Of a stretch of 64,000 nt of DNA, positions 44,315-53,188 are shown piece by piece. Where the stretch lies: assembly GCF_015207395.1 (NCBI RefSeq), contig NZ_JADEWX010000002.1, positions 1 to 64,000 of the forward strand, read 5' to 3'. Under the pieces are notes generated by a model. The model saw only the letters and a program-made list of their open reading frames with translations, searched no databases and was not told the origin of the DNA. The DNA is from Nodosilinea sp. LEGE 07088. Its GTDB lineage: Bacteria; Cyanobacteriota; Cyanobacteriia; Phormidesmidales; Phormidesmidaceae. Both the position numbers and the translations under genes were made by a program. The stretch's first letter is position 1; each line of letters starts with the position of its first letter.

Positions 44315-44722
44315 TTAGTCTTGAAGGTAGGGAACGCCCGCGTTGAGGGCAGCTTCAGCCCGCATAAACTCGCGTCCCAGGTAGGCCGCATGGTCTAGGT
44401 AGCTGATGGGGCAAGGGCAAGTTGAGTCTTCAAAGATAGCGATGCAGAGTTCTTTAGCCGTGCGCCCGCTGTAGATACGGGTAGGCGTGCGTTCGACGGT
44501 GCCGCGTACGGGCAGAGGTTTGCCAGTGGCAGGGTCGCAGGCGAGGCCCTTATCGTTGATGACATTGCCGAAGTGCTTGGCGCAAATGAGCCCCTGTTCT
44601 ACATCCAGATAGATTAAAAAATAACCGTCGGGATCGAGCTCAATGTAGCGCTTTGAGAGTTGGTCGTCTAAAGCCTGGCGTTGGGCCTGATCTAGAGGCT
44701 GAGGGCTTGGCGGTACAGTCAT
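44315..44722 (-). CDS. DUF4346 family protein
   Basis: 135 residues from ATG 44722 (MTVPPSPQPLDQAQ). Conserved stretch: RYIELDPDGYFLIYLDVEQG, ICAKHFGNVINDKGLACDP, RTPTRIYSGRTAKELCIAIF, SYLDHAAYLGREFMRAE. This is a DUF4346 domain. Some family members are fused to dihydropteroate synthase-like domains, but the function of the isolated protein is unknown. The frame upstream of 44722 is not conserved-looking. Confidence 0.8.
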   Translation of the reverse strand: MTVPPSPQPLDQAQRQALDDQLSKRYIELDPDGYFLIYLDVEQGLICAKHFGNVINDKGLACDPATGKPLPVRGTVERTPTRIYSGRTAKELCIAIFEDSTCPCPISYLDHAAYLGREFMRAEAALNAGVPYLQD

Positions 44723-44882
44723 TGCGAGTGAGGTGCTAAAAGCAGAGTCATCTATGGTAGCGTGGGCGGCCACTGAGAACCAAGGTCTTTTGCGCCCCTG
44801 CGGTGAACTGAGCATTGCAGATCAGAACTGTAGCGGTTAGGTCTTGTCGCTGATCCCCTGGGTACTGTGATCATAGCGCTGT

Positions 44883-46439
44883 CTAGGAATGCTTTTCCTC
44901 CAGGCTATAGAGGGGCTGAGGTTTTCCCTTACCTTTGAGGGCCACGGGGCCTAGGGGCTGGCAACGGTACTCGTTCGCGAGAGCTTGAACAGTAGCGGCA
45001 TCCACCACAATTTGGCTGCTAGTGGCGTAGCCCATCAGCCGTGATGCCGTATTCACTGTGTCGCCCAGTACGTTAAACTCTCGCCGACCTCGGGGTTCGC
45101 CGATCTCGGCAGCAAACACGGGGCCGTAGGTAAGGCCCATGCGACAGGTCAGGGGCAGCGGTTGGCCCTGGCGGACTGGGGTTGGGAGGTGCTCTACCAG
45201 ATCGCGAATGGCCAGTAGGGCTGCCGCAGCCCGCGCTGGGGCCTCAGCATCGGGCTGGAGCACACCGAAGTGAATCAGCAACTCAGAGCCTATGGAGTGG
45301 TAGGTGACCTTTTGCAAAATACCTCCCTGGCGCTCTACCAAGCCATTAATCTGGGCAAAGGCATTGGAAAAGCACGTGACAATGGCGGTAGTGTCGTCGG
45401 GGTAGTCGATATCGACAGCCTCGGGCAGGCCAATCAAGTTGACAAAAGCCACTGCTGCTGTGGGGAATGCGGGCGGAATGCGGCGGGTATCTGCTGTGTT
45501 GATTAGCAGTTGTAGAATTGCGGGCGGCAGATAACTAGCCAAGGGTTCTAGGCTGCGGAGGCTGGTTTCAATTTCTCTCAGCAGCCCGGGTACGCTGCGG
45601 TCAAAAAGCATGGCGTTGCGACCGCGGCGACGGCTGAGAGTGAGGTCGTATTCCCCCAGAGCTTGGTCGCTCAGGTCGTCGGTGATCAGCCAATGGTCGC
45701 CGTGGGCCTCTACGTGAAGGGGGGGGGCAGAGCCTAGGCTCGTTAGCCCGGCCTGGCTCAGGCATACTTGGCCGACCGTGCCAGCCCCCTCGGTTTGCTT
45801 AGCGGCCAGCACCGTTTGCCCCAGCAGCACGTAGGCCCGGCGACTGGGAGTGCCGATATCTGCAGCTACAAATGCCCCAGGGTGAATGCCCAAGCGCATT
45901 TTCAGCGATAGTGGGCCCTGGTCGGTGTCAATGTTGGCAAAGTTGGCCATTGCCCGCTGCATGCGCAGGCCTGCGTAGATGGCCTGCATGATCTCGCCAT
46001 TGCCACCCTCAGATTGGTAGGCCTCGTGGTGAAACTGCACCAGCAGAGCATCGCCAGTAAACTCCAGCAGGTTGCCCCCAGCCTTGCTGACCAGGTCAAC
46101 CATTTGGGCAAAGTAGTCGTTAATGAGGGCTAGCAGAGTTTCGGCTCCAGCTTTGCCGGCCGCCGCACTGGCGGCAAACAGCGGCGTAAACCCGGCCAAA
46201 TCAGTAAACATCAAACTGCCCTGGTGCCAGCGGTGGCTCACGTTGGGGCATCCCCCACTGGGGGAAATCTGTTGGCCTAGATCGCGGGGCATGTAGTCAG
46301 TCAAAATATGCTGCAGGGTACGCAGGTGATCAAACACCTGCATGAGGGTTTTAGGAGAAGGATCAACCCAAACTGCCGCGTACAAGTCGGCGGGCAACAG
46401 CGCTCGCAGGCTGCGCTCAATCCTTTCTAAATCGGCCAC
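44883..46439 (-). CDS. Tandem class III adenylate/guanylate cyclase with split active-site residues
   Basis: 518 residues with two class III cyclase domains. Domain 1 (res about 75-225) has both metal-binding Asp (LMFTDLAGFTPL, LLEFTGDALLVQF) but lacks the transition-state Asn/Arg (VLLGQTVLAAKQTEG). Domain 2 (res about 320-510) lacks the Asp pair (AVAFVNLIGLPEA, GSELLIHFG) but keeps Asn and Arg (VLGDTVNTASRLMG). One composite active site formed within the chain, as in mammalian C1/C2, is inferred. No sensor domain is seen; the first 70 residues are helical. cAMP is the likelier product, but cGMP is not excluded. Confidence 0.85.
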   Translation of the reverse strand: MADLERIERSLRALLPADLYAAVWVDPSPKTLMQVFDHLRTLQHILTDYMPRDLGQQISPSGGCPNVSHRWHQGSLMFTDLAGFTPLFAASAAAGKAGAETLLALINDYFAQMVDLVSKAGGNLLEFTGDALLVQFHHEAYQSEGGNGEIMQAIYAGLRMQRAMANFANIDTDQGPLSLKMRLGIHPGAFVAADIGTPSRRAYVLLGQTVLAAKQTEGAGTVGQVCLSQAGLTSLGSAPPLHVEAHGDHWLITDDLSDQALGEYDLTLSRRRGRNAMLFDRSVPGLLREIETSLRSLEPLASYLPPAILQLLINTADTRRIPPAFPTAAVAFVNLIGLPEAVDIDYPDDTTAIVTCFSNAFAQINGLVERQGGILQKVTYHSIGSELLIHFGVLQPDAEAPARAAAALLAIRDLVEHLPTPVRQGQPLPLTCRMGLTYGPVFAAEIGEPRGRREFNVLGDTVNTASRLMGYATSSQIVVDAATVQALANEYRCQPLGPVALKGKGKPQPLYSLEEKHS

Positions 46440-46576
46440 TGCCCGGTTCCATGGTTTACCCTGCTAACGAATCTATGTTTCCCTATCATGCCCCCTGGGG
46501 AAAATATTGCGCGGTCTGGTTGCTTAACTGCGATCGCACCCCACAGCCAACAAAATCTCAGCAATCGTGCAGCCAA

Positions 46577-48430
46577 TTATAGATATCCTGCTGCCTGCAT
46601 CGTAAAGAGGCGGGCATAGCGGCCATCTCGGCGCAGCAAAGTCTCATGGGTACCCTGCTCAATCAATTTACCCTCGGCCAGCACCATGATGTTGTCGGCT
46701 CGCCGCACCGTCGAAAAGCGGTGAGAAATGAGAATCGCCATCTGGTCTTGGGTAGCAGCACGAAATTGCTCAAACAGCCGGGTCTCGGCCTCGGCATCCA
46801 TGGCCGAGGTGGGTTCGTCGAGCACCAGAATGTCGGCATCAGTACGCATAAAGGCGCGGGAGAGGGCGATTTTTTGCCACTGGCCGCCGGAGAGCTCTTG
46901 ACCGCCAAAGAACCAGCGCCCCAGCTGAGTATTATAGCCCTCGGGCAGCGACTCAATAAACTCGGTAGCGGTGCCCTTGGCGGCGGCATCTTGCCAGCGG
47001 TGCACCGCCTCAAAATCGTTGACATCTCCCACTCCAATGTTTTCGCCGACCTTAAACTGATAGCGCACAAAGTCTTGAAAAATCACGCCGATACGGCGCT
47101 GAAGTACGTTGGCATCCCACTCTTGCAGATCGCGCCCATCCAATAAAATCCGCCCTTGACTAGGGGAATAGAGCCGAGTCAGCAGTTTGATCAAGGTGGT
47201 TTTGCCGGAACCATTTTCGCCGACGATCGCCAGTTTTTCGCCGGGCTTGAGCTGAAACGAGACGTCCTCAATTGCCAGGCGATCGCTGCCCGGATAGGCA
47301 AAGGATACCTGCTCAAACCGCAACCCGTCGCTGGGGTCTGGGCCATGCACCGCATGGCCTCTGTCTGCGGGCACCGGCTGCTCTAGAAATTCGTAGAGGT
47401 TGGCCAGGTAGAGGCCGTCTTCATACATGCCACCGATGGCGGTGAGGGTGCTGGCAAAGGTAGTTTGCCCCTGGCGAAACACCGTTAGGTACATAGTTAG
47501 CTCACCGAGGGAAATGCGGCCAGCGATCGCATCCACCACAATCCAGCAGTAGGCCAGATAAAACGAGGCCGTACTTAATAGCCCCAGCCCGTACCCCCAG
47601 CCGCTGCGCCGCACCGTTAGTCTGCGATCTTCGGCGTATAGCCGATGAAAAATATCTTGGTAGCGCTCCATCAGCAACGGCCCGAGGCCAAATAACTTCA
47701 CCTCCTTGGCAAAGTCCTCCCGGGCCAGCAGCGCCTCCAGGTAGATCTGCTGGCGGGTTTCGGGCGATCGCCACTTAAACAGCCGAAACGCCGCCCCGGC
47801 AAACTGGGTTTCGGCAATAAAGGCCGGTAGCGTGGCGATCGCCAATAGCGCCACGGCCCAGCCCGAAAATTGCAGCAGCAATCCCCCAAAGGTGAGCAGC
47901 GACAGCACATCCTGCACCACGCCAAAGGTGCGGTTCACCATGCTCAGGGGGCGCTGGGAGGCCTCCCGCCGGGCCTGGGTCATTTTGTCGTAAAACTCTG
48001 AGTCTTCGAAATAAGTCAGCGGCAGGGTTTGGGCCTTGGCTAAAATCATCACGTTGACCCGCTGCCCCAGCAGCACCCGCAGCAACGATTGGCACAGCCC
48101 CAGCCCTTGACGGGCCCCCGCCAGCACGGCAACCAGTATCGCCTCGATCGCCAGGTACATCAGCGCCGCCTGCCGATCGGCGGCCAGGCCCGTCTGCGCC
48201 GCCTGCACCACCGCATCAACAATTAGCTTGCCCACGTAGGCGATCGCCGCTGGCAGCAACCCCGCCACCAGAGTCAGCAGCCCCAGGGCTACGGTCAGTT
48301 GCCAGTTGGTCTGCCACACCAGCTGAATCGCTCGCTGCCCATAGCGGTACATGCTCAGCGACTGGCCTAGATTGCGCCACGGGTTGCTCTTTTTTGACGC
48401 TGCGGTTGACCTAGCTCTGTATTTACTCAT
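46577..48430 (-). CDS. ABC exporter (fused membrane and ATPase domains)
   Basis: 617 residues. Six membrane helices in the first 350 residues (LTVALGLLTLVAGLLPAAIA and others) are followed by the ATPase domain with Walker A VGENGSGKTTLIK, signature LSGGQWQK, Walker B DADILVLDEPTSAMD and switch His LISHRFSTV. It is a half-transporter that must dimerise. Lipids, peptides or drugs are all possible substrates. No partner half-transporter is adjacent; a glycosyltransferase follows upstream in the same strand direction but with its own terminator. Confidence 0.92.
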   Translation of the reverse strand: MSKYRARSTAASKKSNPWRNLGQSLSMYRYGQRAIQLVWQTNWQLTVALGLLTLVAGLLPAAIAYVGKLIVDAVVQAAQTGLAADRQAALMYLAIEAILVAVLAGARQGLGLCQSLLRVLLGQRVNVMILAKAQTLPLTYFEDSEFYDKMTQARREASQRPLSMVNRTFGVVQDVLSLLTFGGLLLQFSGWAVALLAIATLPAFIAETQFAGAAFRLFKWRSPETRQQIYLEALLAREDFAKEVKLFGLGPLLMERYQDIFHRLYAEDRRLTVRRSGWGYGLGLLSTASFYLAYCWIVVDAIAGRISLGELTMYLTVFRQGQTTFASTLTAIGGMYEDGLYLANLYEFLEQPVPADRGHAVHGPDPSDGLRFEQVSFAYPGSDRLAIEDVSFQLKPGEKLAIVGENGSGKTTLIKLLTRLYSPSQGRILLDGRDLQEWDANVLQRRIGVIFQDFVRYQFKVGENIGVGDVNDFEAVHRWQDAAAKGTATEFIESLPEGYNTQLGRWFFGGQELSGGQWQKIALSRAFMRTDADILVLDEPTSAMDAEAETRLFEQFRAATQDQMAILISHRFSTVRRADNIMVLAEGKLIEQGTHETLLRRDGRYARLFTMQAAGYL

Positions 48431-48501
48431 TTTTCTACCATAGCGCCTGGGTTCAGCGGAGATGGAGAGAGGGAGCGGAGGGGATGGGGAGAGGGGGGAC
48501 T

Positions 48502-48535
48502 TAAAAAAACTCCGCTGTCTAGATAGACAGCGGAG
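48502..48535 (-). terminator. Terminator after the glycosyltransferase gene
   Basis: CTCCGCTGTCTA (48510-48521) and TAGACAGCGGAG (48524-48535) form a perfect 12-bp stem with a two-base loop (likely opening to four or more). On the minus strand seven T follow (48503-48509), about 60 bp past the glycosyltransferase stop. Confidence 0.9.
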
Positions 48536-48594
48536 AAAACGAGATTACCTTGGTGTGTTGTACCGTTGGGCTGAGCACCTAGGATGACCTGACC

Positions 48595-49548
48595 TCAGGC
48601 GCTGGCGCTGGCGTCTCTACCTGCGTCAATACCCGATGGCGGGGAGGAGACAGCCGCATTGGCTGGCGGGGCCACAGGTTCCAGGGTAGGGACGTCTGCG
48701 GGCGTTACTGGCTCTGGCTGTAGGCCAGTCAAATACTCGGGGTGAGTCAATTCCCTAACCTTCAGGATAATTAAATACTCGTAAAAGGCCTGCAGCATGC
48801 ACCAGGCAAACCCGGCCCGTCCGTCGCGCCAGCCGCCCAATATAAACATCATATAGAGCCACCGGGTCAGGGGCCGTAGGGGTAGCCGTAGTGACAAATT
48901 CTTCAGCGCCCGCCGTCGCTCTACTTCTGATTTGCCCCAAAGCAGGGCCTGCCAGTCGATGTGGCCGCCCTGCAACTGCCGGAGGGTTTCTGCTGCCTCG
49001 TCGGTAGAGTAGCGGTTGTGCTTCTCAACCCATCGGCCCAGCCCCTTGCTACAGGTGTAGTGGGGATAGGTCTGCTGCAGAAACCCAGTTGGCCCCGCCA
49101 CCACCTCGCGCTCGGTGTGGCCGTAGTCGTCAAACCACACCTGGCCTCGCTGCAGCAGCCGCAGCTGATAGCGGGGAAACTGGGTGCTGCGCCGAATCCA
49201 GGTGCCCATAAACATCACCCGTTCGGCCACGTAGTAGCCTACCTTGTCACCCTGGGCGATCGCCTCCAGGCATTCGGCAAATAGCTCCGGCGTCATCCGC
49301 TCGTCGGCTTCGAGAATATAGGCCCAGTCGTGGCGGTAGGGCACTTGTTCAAGCATCCAGGTACGCTGCTGGCCGTGGCTGGCAAAGGGGTGCTCAACAA
49401 AGCGTACCGGGTACTGGGTAGCAATCGCTCGGGTGCGATCGCTACTGCACGAATCGACCACAATGACATCGTCTGACAGCAGAGCTGACTCAATGCAGGC
49501 GGCAATATCCCGCTCTTCATTGTGGGTCAGAATAAAAATGGAAAACAT
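48595..49548 (-). CDS. Glycosyltransferase family 2
   Basis: 317 residues with a GT-A fold: MFSIFILTHNEERDIAACIE, VIVVDSCSSDRTRAIA, and the metal-binding region WAYILEADERMTPE. HGQQRTWMLEQV and RYQLRLLQRGQVWFDDYGHT are seen in WaaE-like family 2 transferases acting on lipopolysaccharide or exopolysaccharide. A helical segment (WLYMMFILGGWRDGRAGFAW) near residue 240 may touch the membrane. The C-terminus is Ala/Pro-rich. The donor and acceptor sugars are unknown. Confidence 0.88.
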   Translation of the reverse strand: MFSIFILTHNEERDIAACIESALLSDDVIVVDSCSSDRTRAIATQYPVRFVEHPFASHGQQRTWMLEQVPYRHDWAYILEADERMTPELFAECLEAIAQGDKVGYYVAERVMFMGTWIRRSTQFPRYQLRLLQRGQVWFDDYGHTEREVVAGPTGFLQQTYPHYTCSKGLGRWVEKHNRYSTDEAAETLRQLQGGHIDWQALLWGKSEVERRRALKNLSLRLPLRPLTRWLYMMFILGGWRDGRAGFAWCMLQAFYEYLIILKVRELTHPEYLTGLQPEPVTPADVPTLEPVAPPANAAVSSPPSGIDAGRDASASA

Positions 49549-49685
49549 AGGGCCGCAAACGGTAGACGGGATCTGGCTATCTAGCTTAGGGAACCCATAT
49601 CGGTTCCCATAAGCTGCAATTTACCCACGGTCTTTACCACCGCCTACGGGGCATCCATATCTTCATATCCCCATTGTGTTTCCCA

Positions 49686-49713
49686 TGGAAAAAGGCGGTC
49701 AATGACCGCCTTT
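49686..49713 (-). terminator. Terminator after csbD-like gene
   Basis: AAAGGCGGTC (49691-49700), loop AAT, GACCGCCTTT (49704-49713). On the minus strand the T-run reads TTTTT at the end of the stem. It lies 37 bp past the CsbD stop. Confidence 0.85.
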
Positions 49714-49749
49714 ATAAGCACATAGGGGGTGAAATAACTAGACGCAGAA

Positions 49750-49932
49750 TTAGTCGATGGCGTCCTTCATAGCGTCTTTGACATCTTCCCTAGCGTGGGT
49801 GGCCTCGGCCTGGGCTTGCTTAGCCTCGCCCTCAGCTTTATCTTTGGGGTCACCGGTAATCTCGCCGACGGCGGCTTGTACCTTACCTTCAATATTTTGG
49901 GCGGTAGCTTTGGCGCGATCTTCAATAGACAT
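49750..49932 (-). CDS. CsbD family stress protein
   Basis: 60 residues from ATG 49932: MSIEDRAKATAQNIEGKVQA, AVGEITGDPKDKAEGEAKQA, ending in a charged helix. CsbD proteins are small, hydrophilic, and induced by general stress in many bacteria; their mode of action is unknown. Upstream AGGA is at ribosome-site distance. It is monocistronic with its own terminator. Confidence 0.9.
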   Translation of the reverse strand: MSIEDRAKATAQNIEGKVQAAVGEITGDPKDKAEGEAKQAQAEATHAREDVKDAMKDAID

Positions 49933-50054
49933 ACTGCAAATTCCTCCGTGCAATCTATATACAGCTTAGGGTTTGACCTGCGATCGCCCATCTACAGCAG
50001 GGGTGAGTTTGGTCTCTTCACTTCGGTAGAGAGGTAGAGACTTGCCGGTTGGCA

Positions 50055-50744
50055 CTAATCTTCAGGGGAGTTACGGGTTACCACCAGCATCTCGTTGCCG
50101 CCTCGCTGGAGTTCGTAGGGTACCTGCATCATCCTGACGGTATAGCCCTGGGCCGTTAACACTGTCTGAATGGTGGGCAGGTAGGGCGATCGCGCCAGTC
50201 CTAGAGTCAGTAGCGGAAACACCCGCACCTCTCTGGCCACGCGCAGCATTTCGAGCATCGCCGCCAGATGAAATTCGTAGGTGAAATGGTCGGTGTACAG
50301 AAACAGGAAGTGCGAACACAGGGCCAGGTCAAACTGGCCGCTGGCAAAAGCTAAGGTAGGTAATTCACCGACCACATACCGACTATCCCCCCGGGAGTAG
50401 TCGGCTAGAAACGCTGCCAACACCCTCAGCCGGTTAGCCCGGAGATCGTCGGGCGAGCGGTGGTACGACCATACCCAGTCGTCAGGAGTCTGCCGCACCT
50501 GCTCAATGATATTGTCAATCACGGCGTCAAAGCGCTGCTGAATGTCATCAGGGGTAAAGGCATAGAGGGGGTCAACGGAGGTAACCTGACCGCCTTGGGC
50601 AGTCAGTTCGGCATTGAAACTGGCCGGGCCATCGGCGACGCCCAAAATGTTGCCGGTTAATGCCTCAGGGGTGAGGGCAAACATCTGGCAATACTCGTCG
50701 AGCGATCGCCCAAAGGGCACCACCGCTTCAAGCTGCATGGCCAT
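50055..50744 (-). CDS. SAM-dependent methyltransferase-like protein
   Basis: 229 residues. The Rossmann-like start is LTGNILGVADGPASFNAELT with the acidic end of strand 2 in VTSVDPLYAFTP, and FDLALCSHFLFLYTDHF is the strand 4 region of class I methyltransferases. The glycine motif is weak (GVADGPAS). It is common in cyanobacteria, with no substrate known. The start overlaps the end of pgsA by 17 bp (ATG 50744; ATG 50738 also possible), so it is probably co-transcribed. Confidence 0.75.
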   Translation of the reverse strand: MAMQLEAVVPFGRSLDEYCQMFALTPEALTGNILGVADGPASFNAELTAQGGQVTSVDPLYAFTPDDIQQRFDAVIDNIIEQVRQTPDDWVWSYHRSPDDLRANRLRVLAAFLADYSRGDSRYVVGELPTLAFASGQFDLALCSHFLFLYTDHFTYEFHLAAMLEMLRVAREVRVFPLLTLGLARSPYLPTIQTVLTAQGYTVRMMQVPYELQRGGNEMLVVTRNSPED

Positions 50745-51261
50745 AGGGTTTTGCCCCCAGTAGATAGATTCCCCCTGAGACCAGCGTTAGGGCCACCGCT
50801 AGCCAAAAGAGAATCTGAGCGGGCAGCGTCCAGGCCGGAGGTAGGGGGGCAATGAGGAGGGCGATCGCCAGGATCTGCACTACGGTTTTGGCCTTGCCCC
50901 ACAGGTTGGCTCCGGGCACCGTTCCCGCCTGCATGGCGGGGTTAACCCGCCAGCCCGCAATGGTAATCTCCCGCGCTATGATCAAAAACACGCCCCAGGC
51001 CGGCACCTGCCCCAGCTCCACCAGCAGCAGCAGGGGAGCCATCACCAGCAGTTTATCGACTAGTGGATCGAGAAATTTGCCCAATTCTGTCACCTGATCG
51101 AGCCTGCGGGCCAGGTAGCCGTCGAGCCAGTCGGTGCCTGCTGCCACCACAAAAATGCCCGCTGACCACCAGCGCTGGGTCGCCGTTGGGGCTTGCAGCA
51201 GCAGCAGCAGCAGGGGCACGCCCAGCAGCCGCGAGATCGTAATCCAGGTGGGGAGATTCAT
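50728..51261 (-). CDS. pgsA: Phosphatidylglycerophosphate synthase
   Basis: 177 residues from ATG 51261 (MNLPTWITISRLLGVPLLLL). The CDP-alcohol phosphotransferase signature D-x2-D-G-x2-A-R-x8-G-x3-D-x3-D is complete in DWLDGYLARRLDQV and ELGKFLDPLVDK. Several membrane helices. The enzyme joins CDP-diacylglycerol and glycerol-3-phosphate on the way to phosphatidylglycerol, the only phospholipid of thylakoids and needed for photosystem II. It follows uppS on the same strand. Confidence 0.93.
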   Translation of the reverse strand: MNLPTWITISRLLGVPLLLLLLQAPTATQRWWSAGIFVVAAGTDWLDGYLARRLDQVTELGKFLDPLVDKLLVMAPLLLLVELGQVPAWGVFLIIAREITIAGWRVNPAMQAGTVPGANLWGKAKTVVQILAIALLIAPLPPAWTLPAQILFWLAVALTLVSGGIYLLGAKPYGHAA

Positions 51262-51319
51262 GGAATTTTGGATTTTGGATTGACTATCCCCTCCTGGAAG
51301 GGTCAAGAGGGTGGGTTCC

Positions 51320-51349
51320 GAGAAATTTTGGCCTGAGAAATTTTGGCCT
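51320..51349. repeat. Tandem 15-bp direct repeat
   Basis: GAGAAATTTTGGCCT occurs twice without a gap (51320-51334, 51335-51349) in the short space between uppS and pgsA. A related ATTTTGG also occurs nearby at about 51263. Confidence 0.85.
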
Positions 51350-51416
51350 GAGGCTTTCCCAGGGCTGAGAAGTGCCTCACTGGAGTCAAAGTCCCTCGCT
51401 CCTCGAAGGAGGGACG

Positions 51417-52172
51417 CTATCCCTTTACTTTGCCAAACCTGCGATCGCGCTGTTGGTAAGCCATCATCGCCTGGTGAAACTCTGAGGAATCAAAGTCGGG
51501 CCAGAGGGTCTCGGTGACGTAGATTTCGGCATAGGCCAGCTGCCACAGCAAAAAATTGCTGATCCGCATTTCGCCACTGGTGCGAATCAACAAGTCGGGG
51601 TCGCTGATACCGGCGGTGTAGAGGTGGCGGCCAAACATGTCTTCGCCGATGTCAGCCGGCGTGAGCTCACCCCGTTGTACCTGCTCTGCGATCGCCCGGC
51701 AGGCCTGCACAATCTCCTGCCGACCGCCGTAGTTAGTTGCCACCGTAAACTCGATCCCCTGGTTGCCCTTGGTTTGAGCTACCGCCTGATAAATTTCACC
51801 CTGTAGTGAGGGGGGCAGCGCCGCCAGATTGCCCACAAACCGAATCCGAACGTCTTCCTCCATCATCTCTAGTAGCTCCTGGCGCAGCACCCGCTCAAAC
51901 AACGCCATCAGAAAATCGACCTCTTCAATCGGGCGACCCCAGTTTTCGGTGGAAAAGGCGTAGGCCGTCAGCGCGCCAATGCCCCAGTCACGGCAGCAGC
52001 GCAGCAGCGTTTTCAGCGTATCGACCCCGCGTCGATGGCCCATGATGCGCGGCAGGCCCCGGCGTTTGGCCCAGCGACCATTGCCATCCATAATCACAGC
52101 CACGTGCTGGGGCAGGCGATCGGGCTTGAGGTCGGGGGGCAGAGCATATTGCACAATAGGCTTAGTGGTCAT
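51417..52172 (-). CDS. uppS: Isoprenyl transferase (undecaprenyl diphosphate synthase)
   Basis: 251 residues. Cis-prenyltransferase motifs: [20 protein letters not shown] (catalytic Asp and the phosphate-binding GNGR), [43 protein letters not shown] and [14 protein letters not shown]. It makes the C55 carrier lipid for peptidoglycan and O-antigen. Its ATG overlaps the cdaA stop (ATGA). Conserved order in cyanobacteria: lysA, cdaA, uppS. Confidence 0.95.
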   Translation of the reverse strand: MTTKPIVQYALPPDLKPDRLPQHVAVIMDGNGRWAKRRGLPRIMGHRRGVDTLKTLLRCCRDWGIGALTAYAFSTENWGRPIEEVDFLMALFERVLRQELLEMMEEDVRIRFVGNLAALPPSLQGEIYQAVAQTKGNQGIEFTVATNYGGRQEIVQACRAIAEQVQRGELTPADIGEDMFGRHLYTAGISDPDLLIRTSGEMRISNFLLWQLAYAEIYVTETLWPDFDSSEFHQAMMAYQQRDRRFGKVKG

Positions 52173-53089
52173 TTTTTCTCTCGGGGAGACGATGAGGGGA
52201 GGCGGAGTAGACGCTGTACATAAGTAACAACCAGGCTGCCTAGACGCCGCCCCAAGCTTCGGAGTTGGGGCGCTACCGCTTCACGATCTACCGATTTTGA
52301 AAACTTAGACCGCAAAATACTGCGTAGGCGACTACTGGTCAAAGGCCGATCTAGAATACCGCCTTCCGCCAGTGAAATAGAGCCCGTTTCTTCTGATACC
52401 ACAACACAGATACAACGCTCTACCCGTTCTGTAATTCCCATGGCCGCCCGGTGGCGGGTGCCCAGCTGACGCGAGGCCACCCGTTCTGAAATCGGCAAAA
52501 TCACCCCTGCCGACGCAATGCGCGACCCTCGCACCAGCATGGCCCCGTCGTGGAGCAACGTGTTGGTTTGAAAAATAGTTTGAATCAATTCCTTAGAAAC
52601 CTCAGCATTGAGACGCACCCCCGGCACCGTAAAGTCGCGTTCATCAATGGGTTTGTCGATTTCTAAGATTAAGAGTGCCCCAGTGCGGTTTTGAGAGAGT
52701 TCCTTCACCGCATCGACAATTTCATCAATGACATTATCGGGCTGGGGCATGGCCTCGCGAGAGGGGCTAAGCAACTCCCATACCCGCCCCTGGCCCAGCA
52801 GTTCTAGTAGACGGCGAAACTCCCCCTGCAGCATAAACGCCATCGCGACCGCAGAGCCAATCACGAGCTTGTCGAGCACAAAGCCCAGTAGCGCTAGCTC
52901 AAAGAACTTGCTCAGGGCCGCTGCCAGCATCAAAAATATTAGCCCTCGCACCATCCACAGGGTACGACGCTCACCGATGATGACCAGCACCACGTAGCTC
53001 AGCATCAGCACCAGCGAAATATCTAGCGCTTGAAGCATGAAAAACCTAACCTGGTCGTTTGTTAGCCATTGCTCCCAGAGGTAGTTCAT
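52169..53089 (-). CDS. cdaA: Diadenylate cyclase CdaA
   Basis: 306 residues. Three N-terminal membrane helices ([20 protein letters not shown] and two more) precede the DAC domain with both catalytic motifs, [12 protein letters not shown] (DGA) and [11 protein letters not shown] (RHR). It makes cyclic di-AMP, which in cyanobacteria is tied to osmotic balance, light-dark change and carbon/nitrogen control. The C-terminal tail is basic. It lies between lysA and uppS with tight spacing, so cell-wall supply and c-di-AMP output are probably co-ordinated. Confidence 0.94.
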   Translation of the reverse strand: MNYLWEQWLTNDQVRFFMLQALDISLVLMLSYVVLVIIGERRTLWMVRGLIFLMLAAALSKFFELALLGFVLDKLVIGSAVAMAFMLQGEFRRLLELLGQGRVWELLSPSREAMPQPDNVIDEIVDAVKELSQNRTGALLILEIDKPIDERDFTVPGVRLNAEVSKELIQTIFQTNTLLHDGAMLVRGSRIASAGVILPISERVASRQLGTRHRAAMGITERVERCICVVVSEETGSISLAEGGILDRPLTSSRLRSILRSKFSKSVDREAVAPQLRSLGRRLGSLVVTYVQRLLRLPSSSPREKK

Positions 53090-53188
53090 GCATCGTTAGA
53101 GGGTGGTGCCTGAGGGGCTGTGCGACTGGGCGGCCCGGGTGGCCCTCGACTAACCTGCCCAGGTCAGCCACCGATCGCCCCTTCAGAC

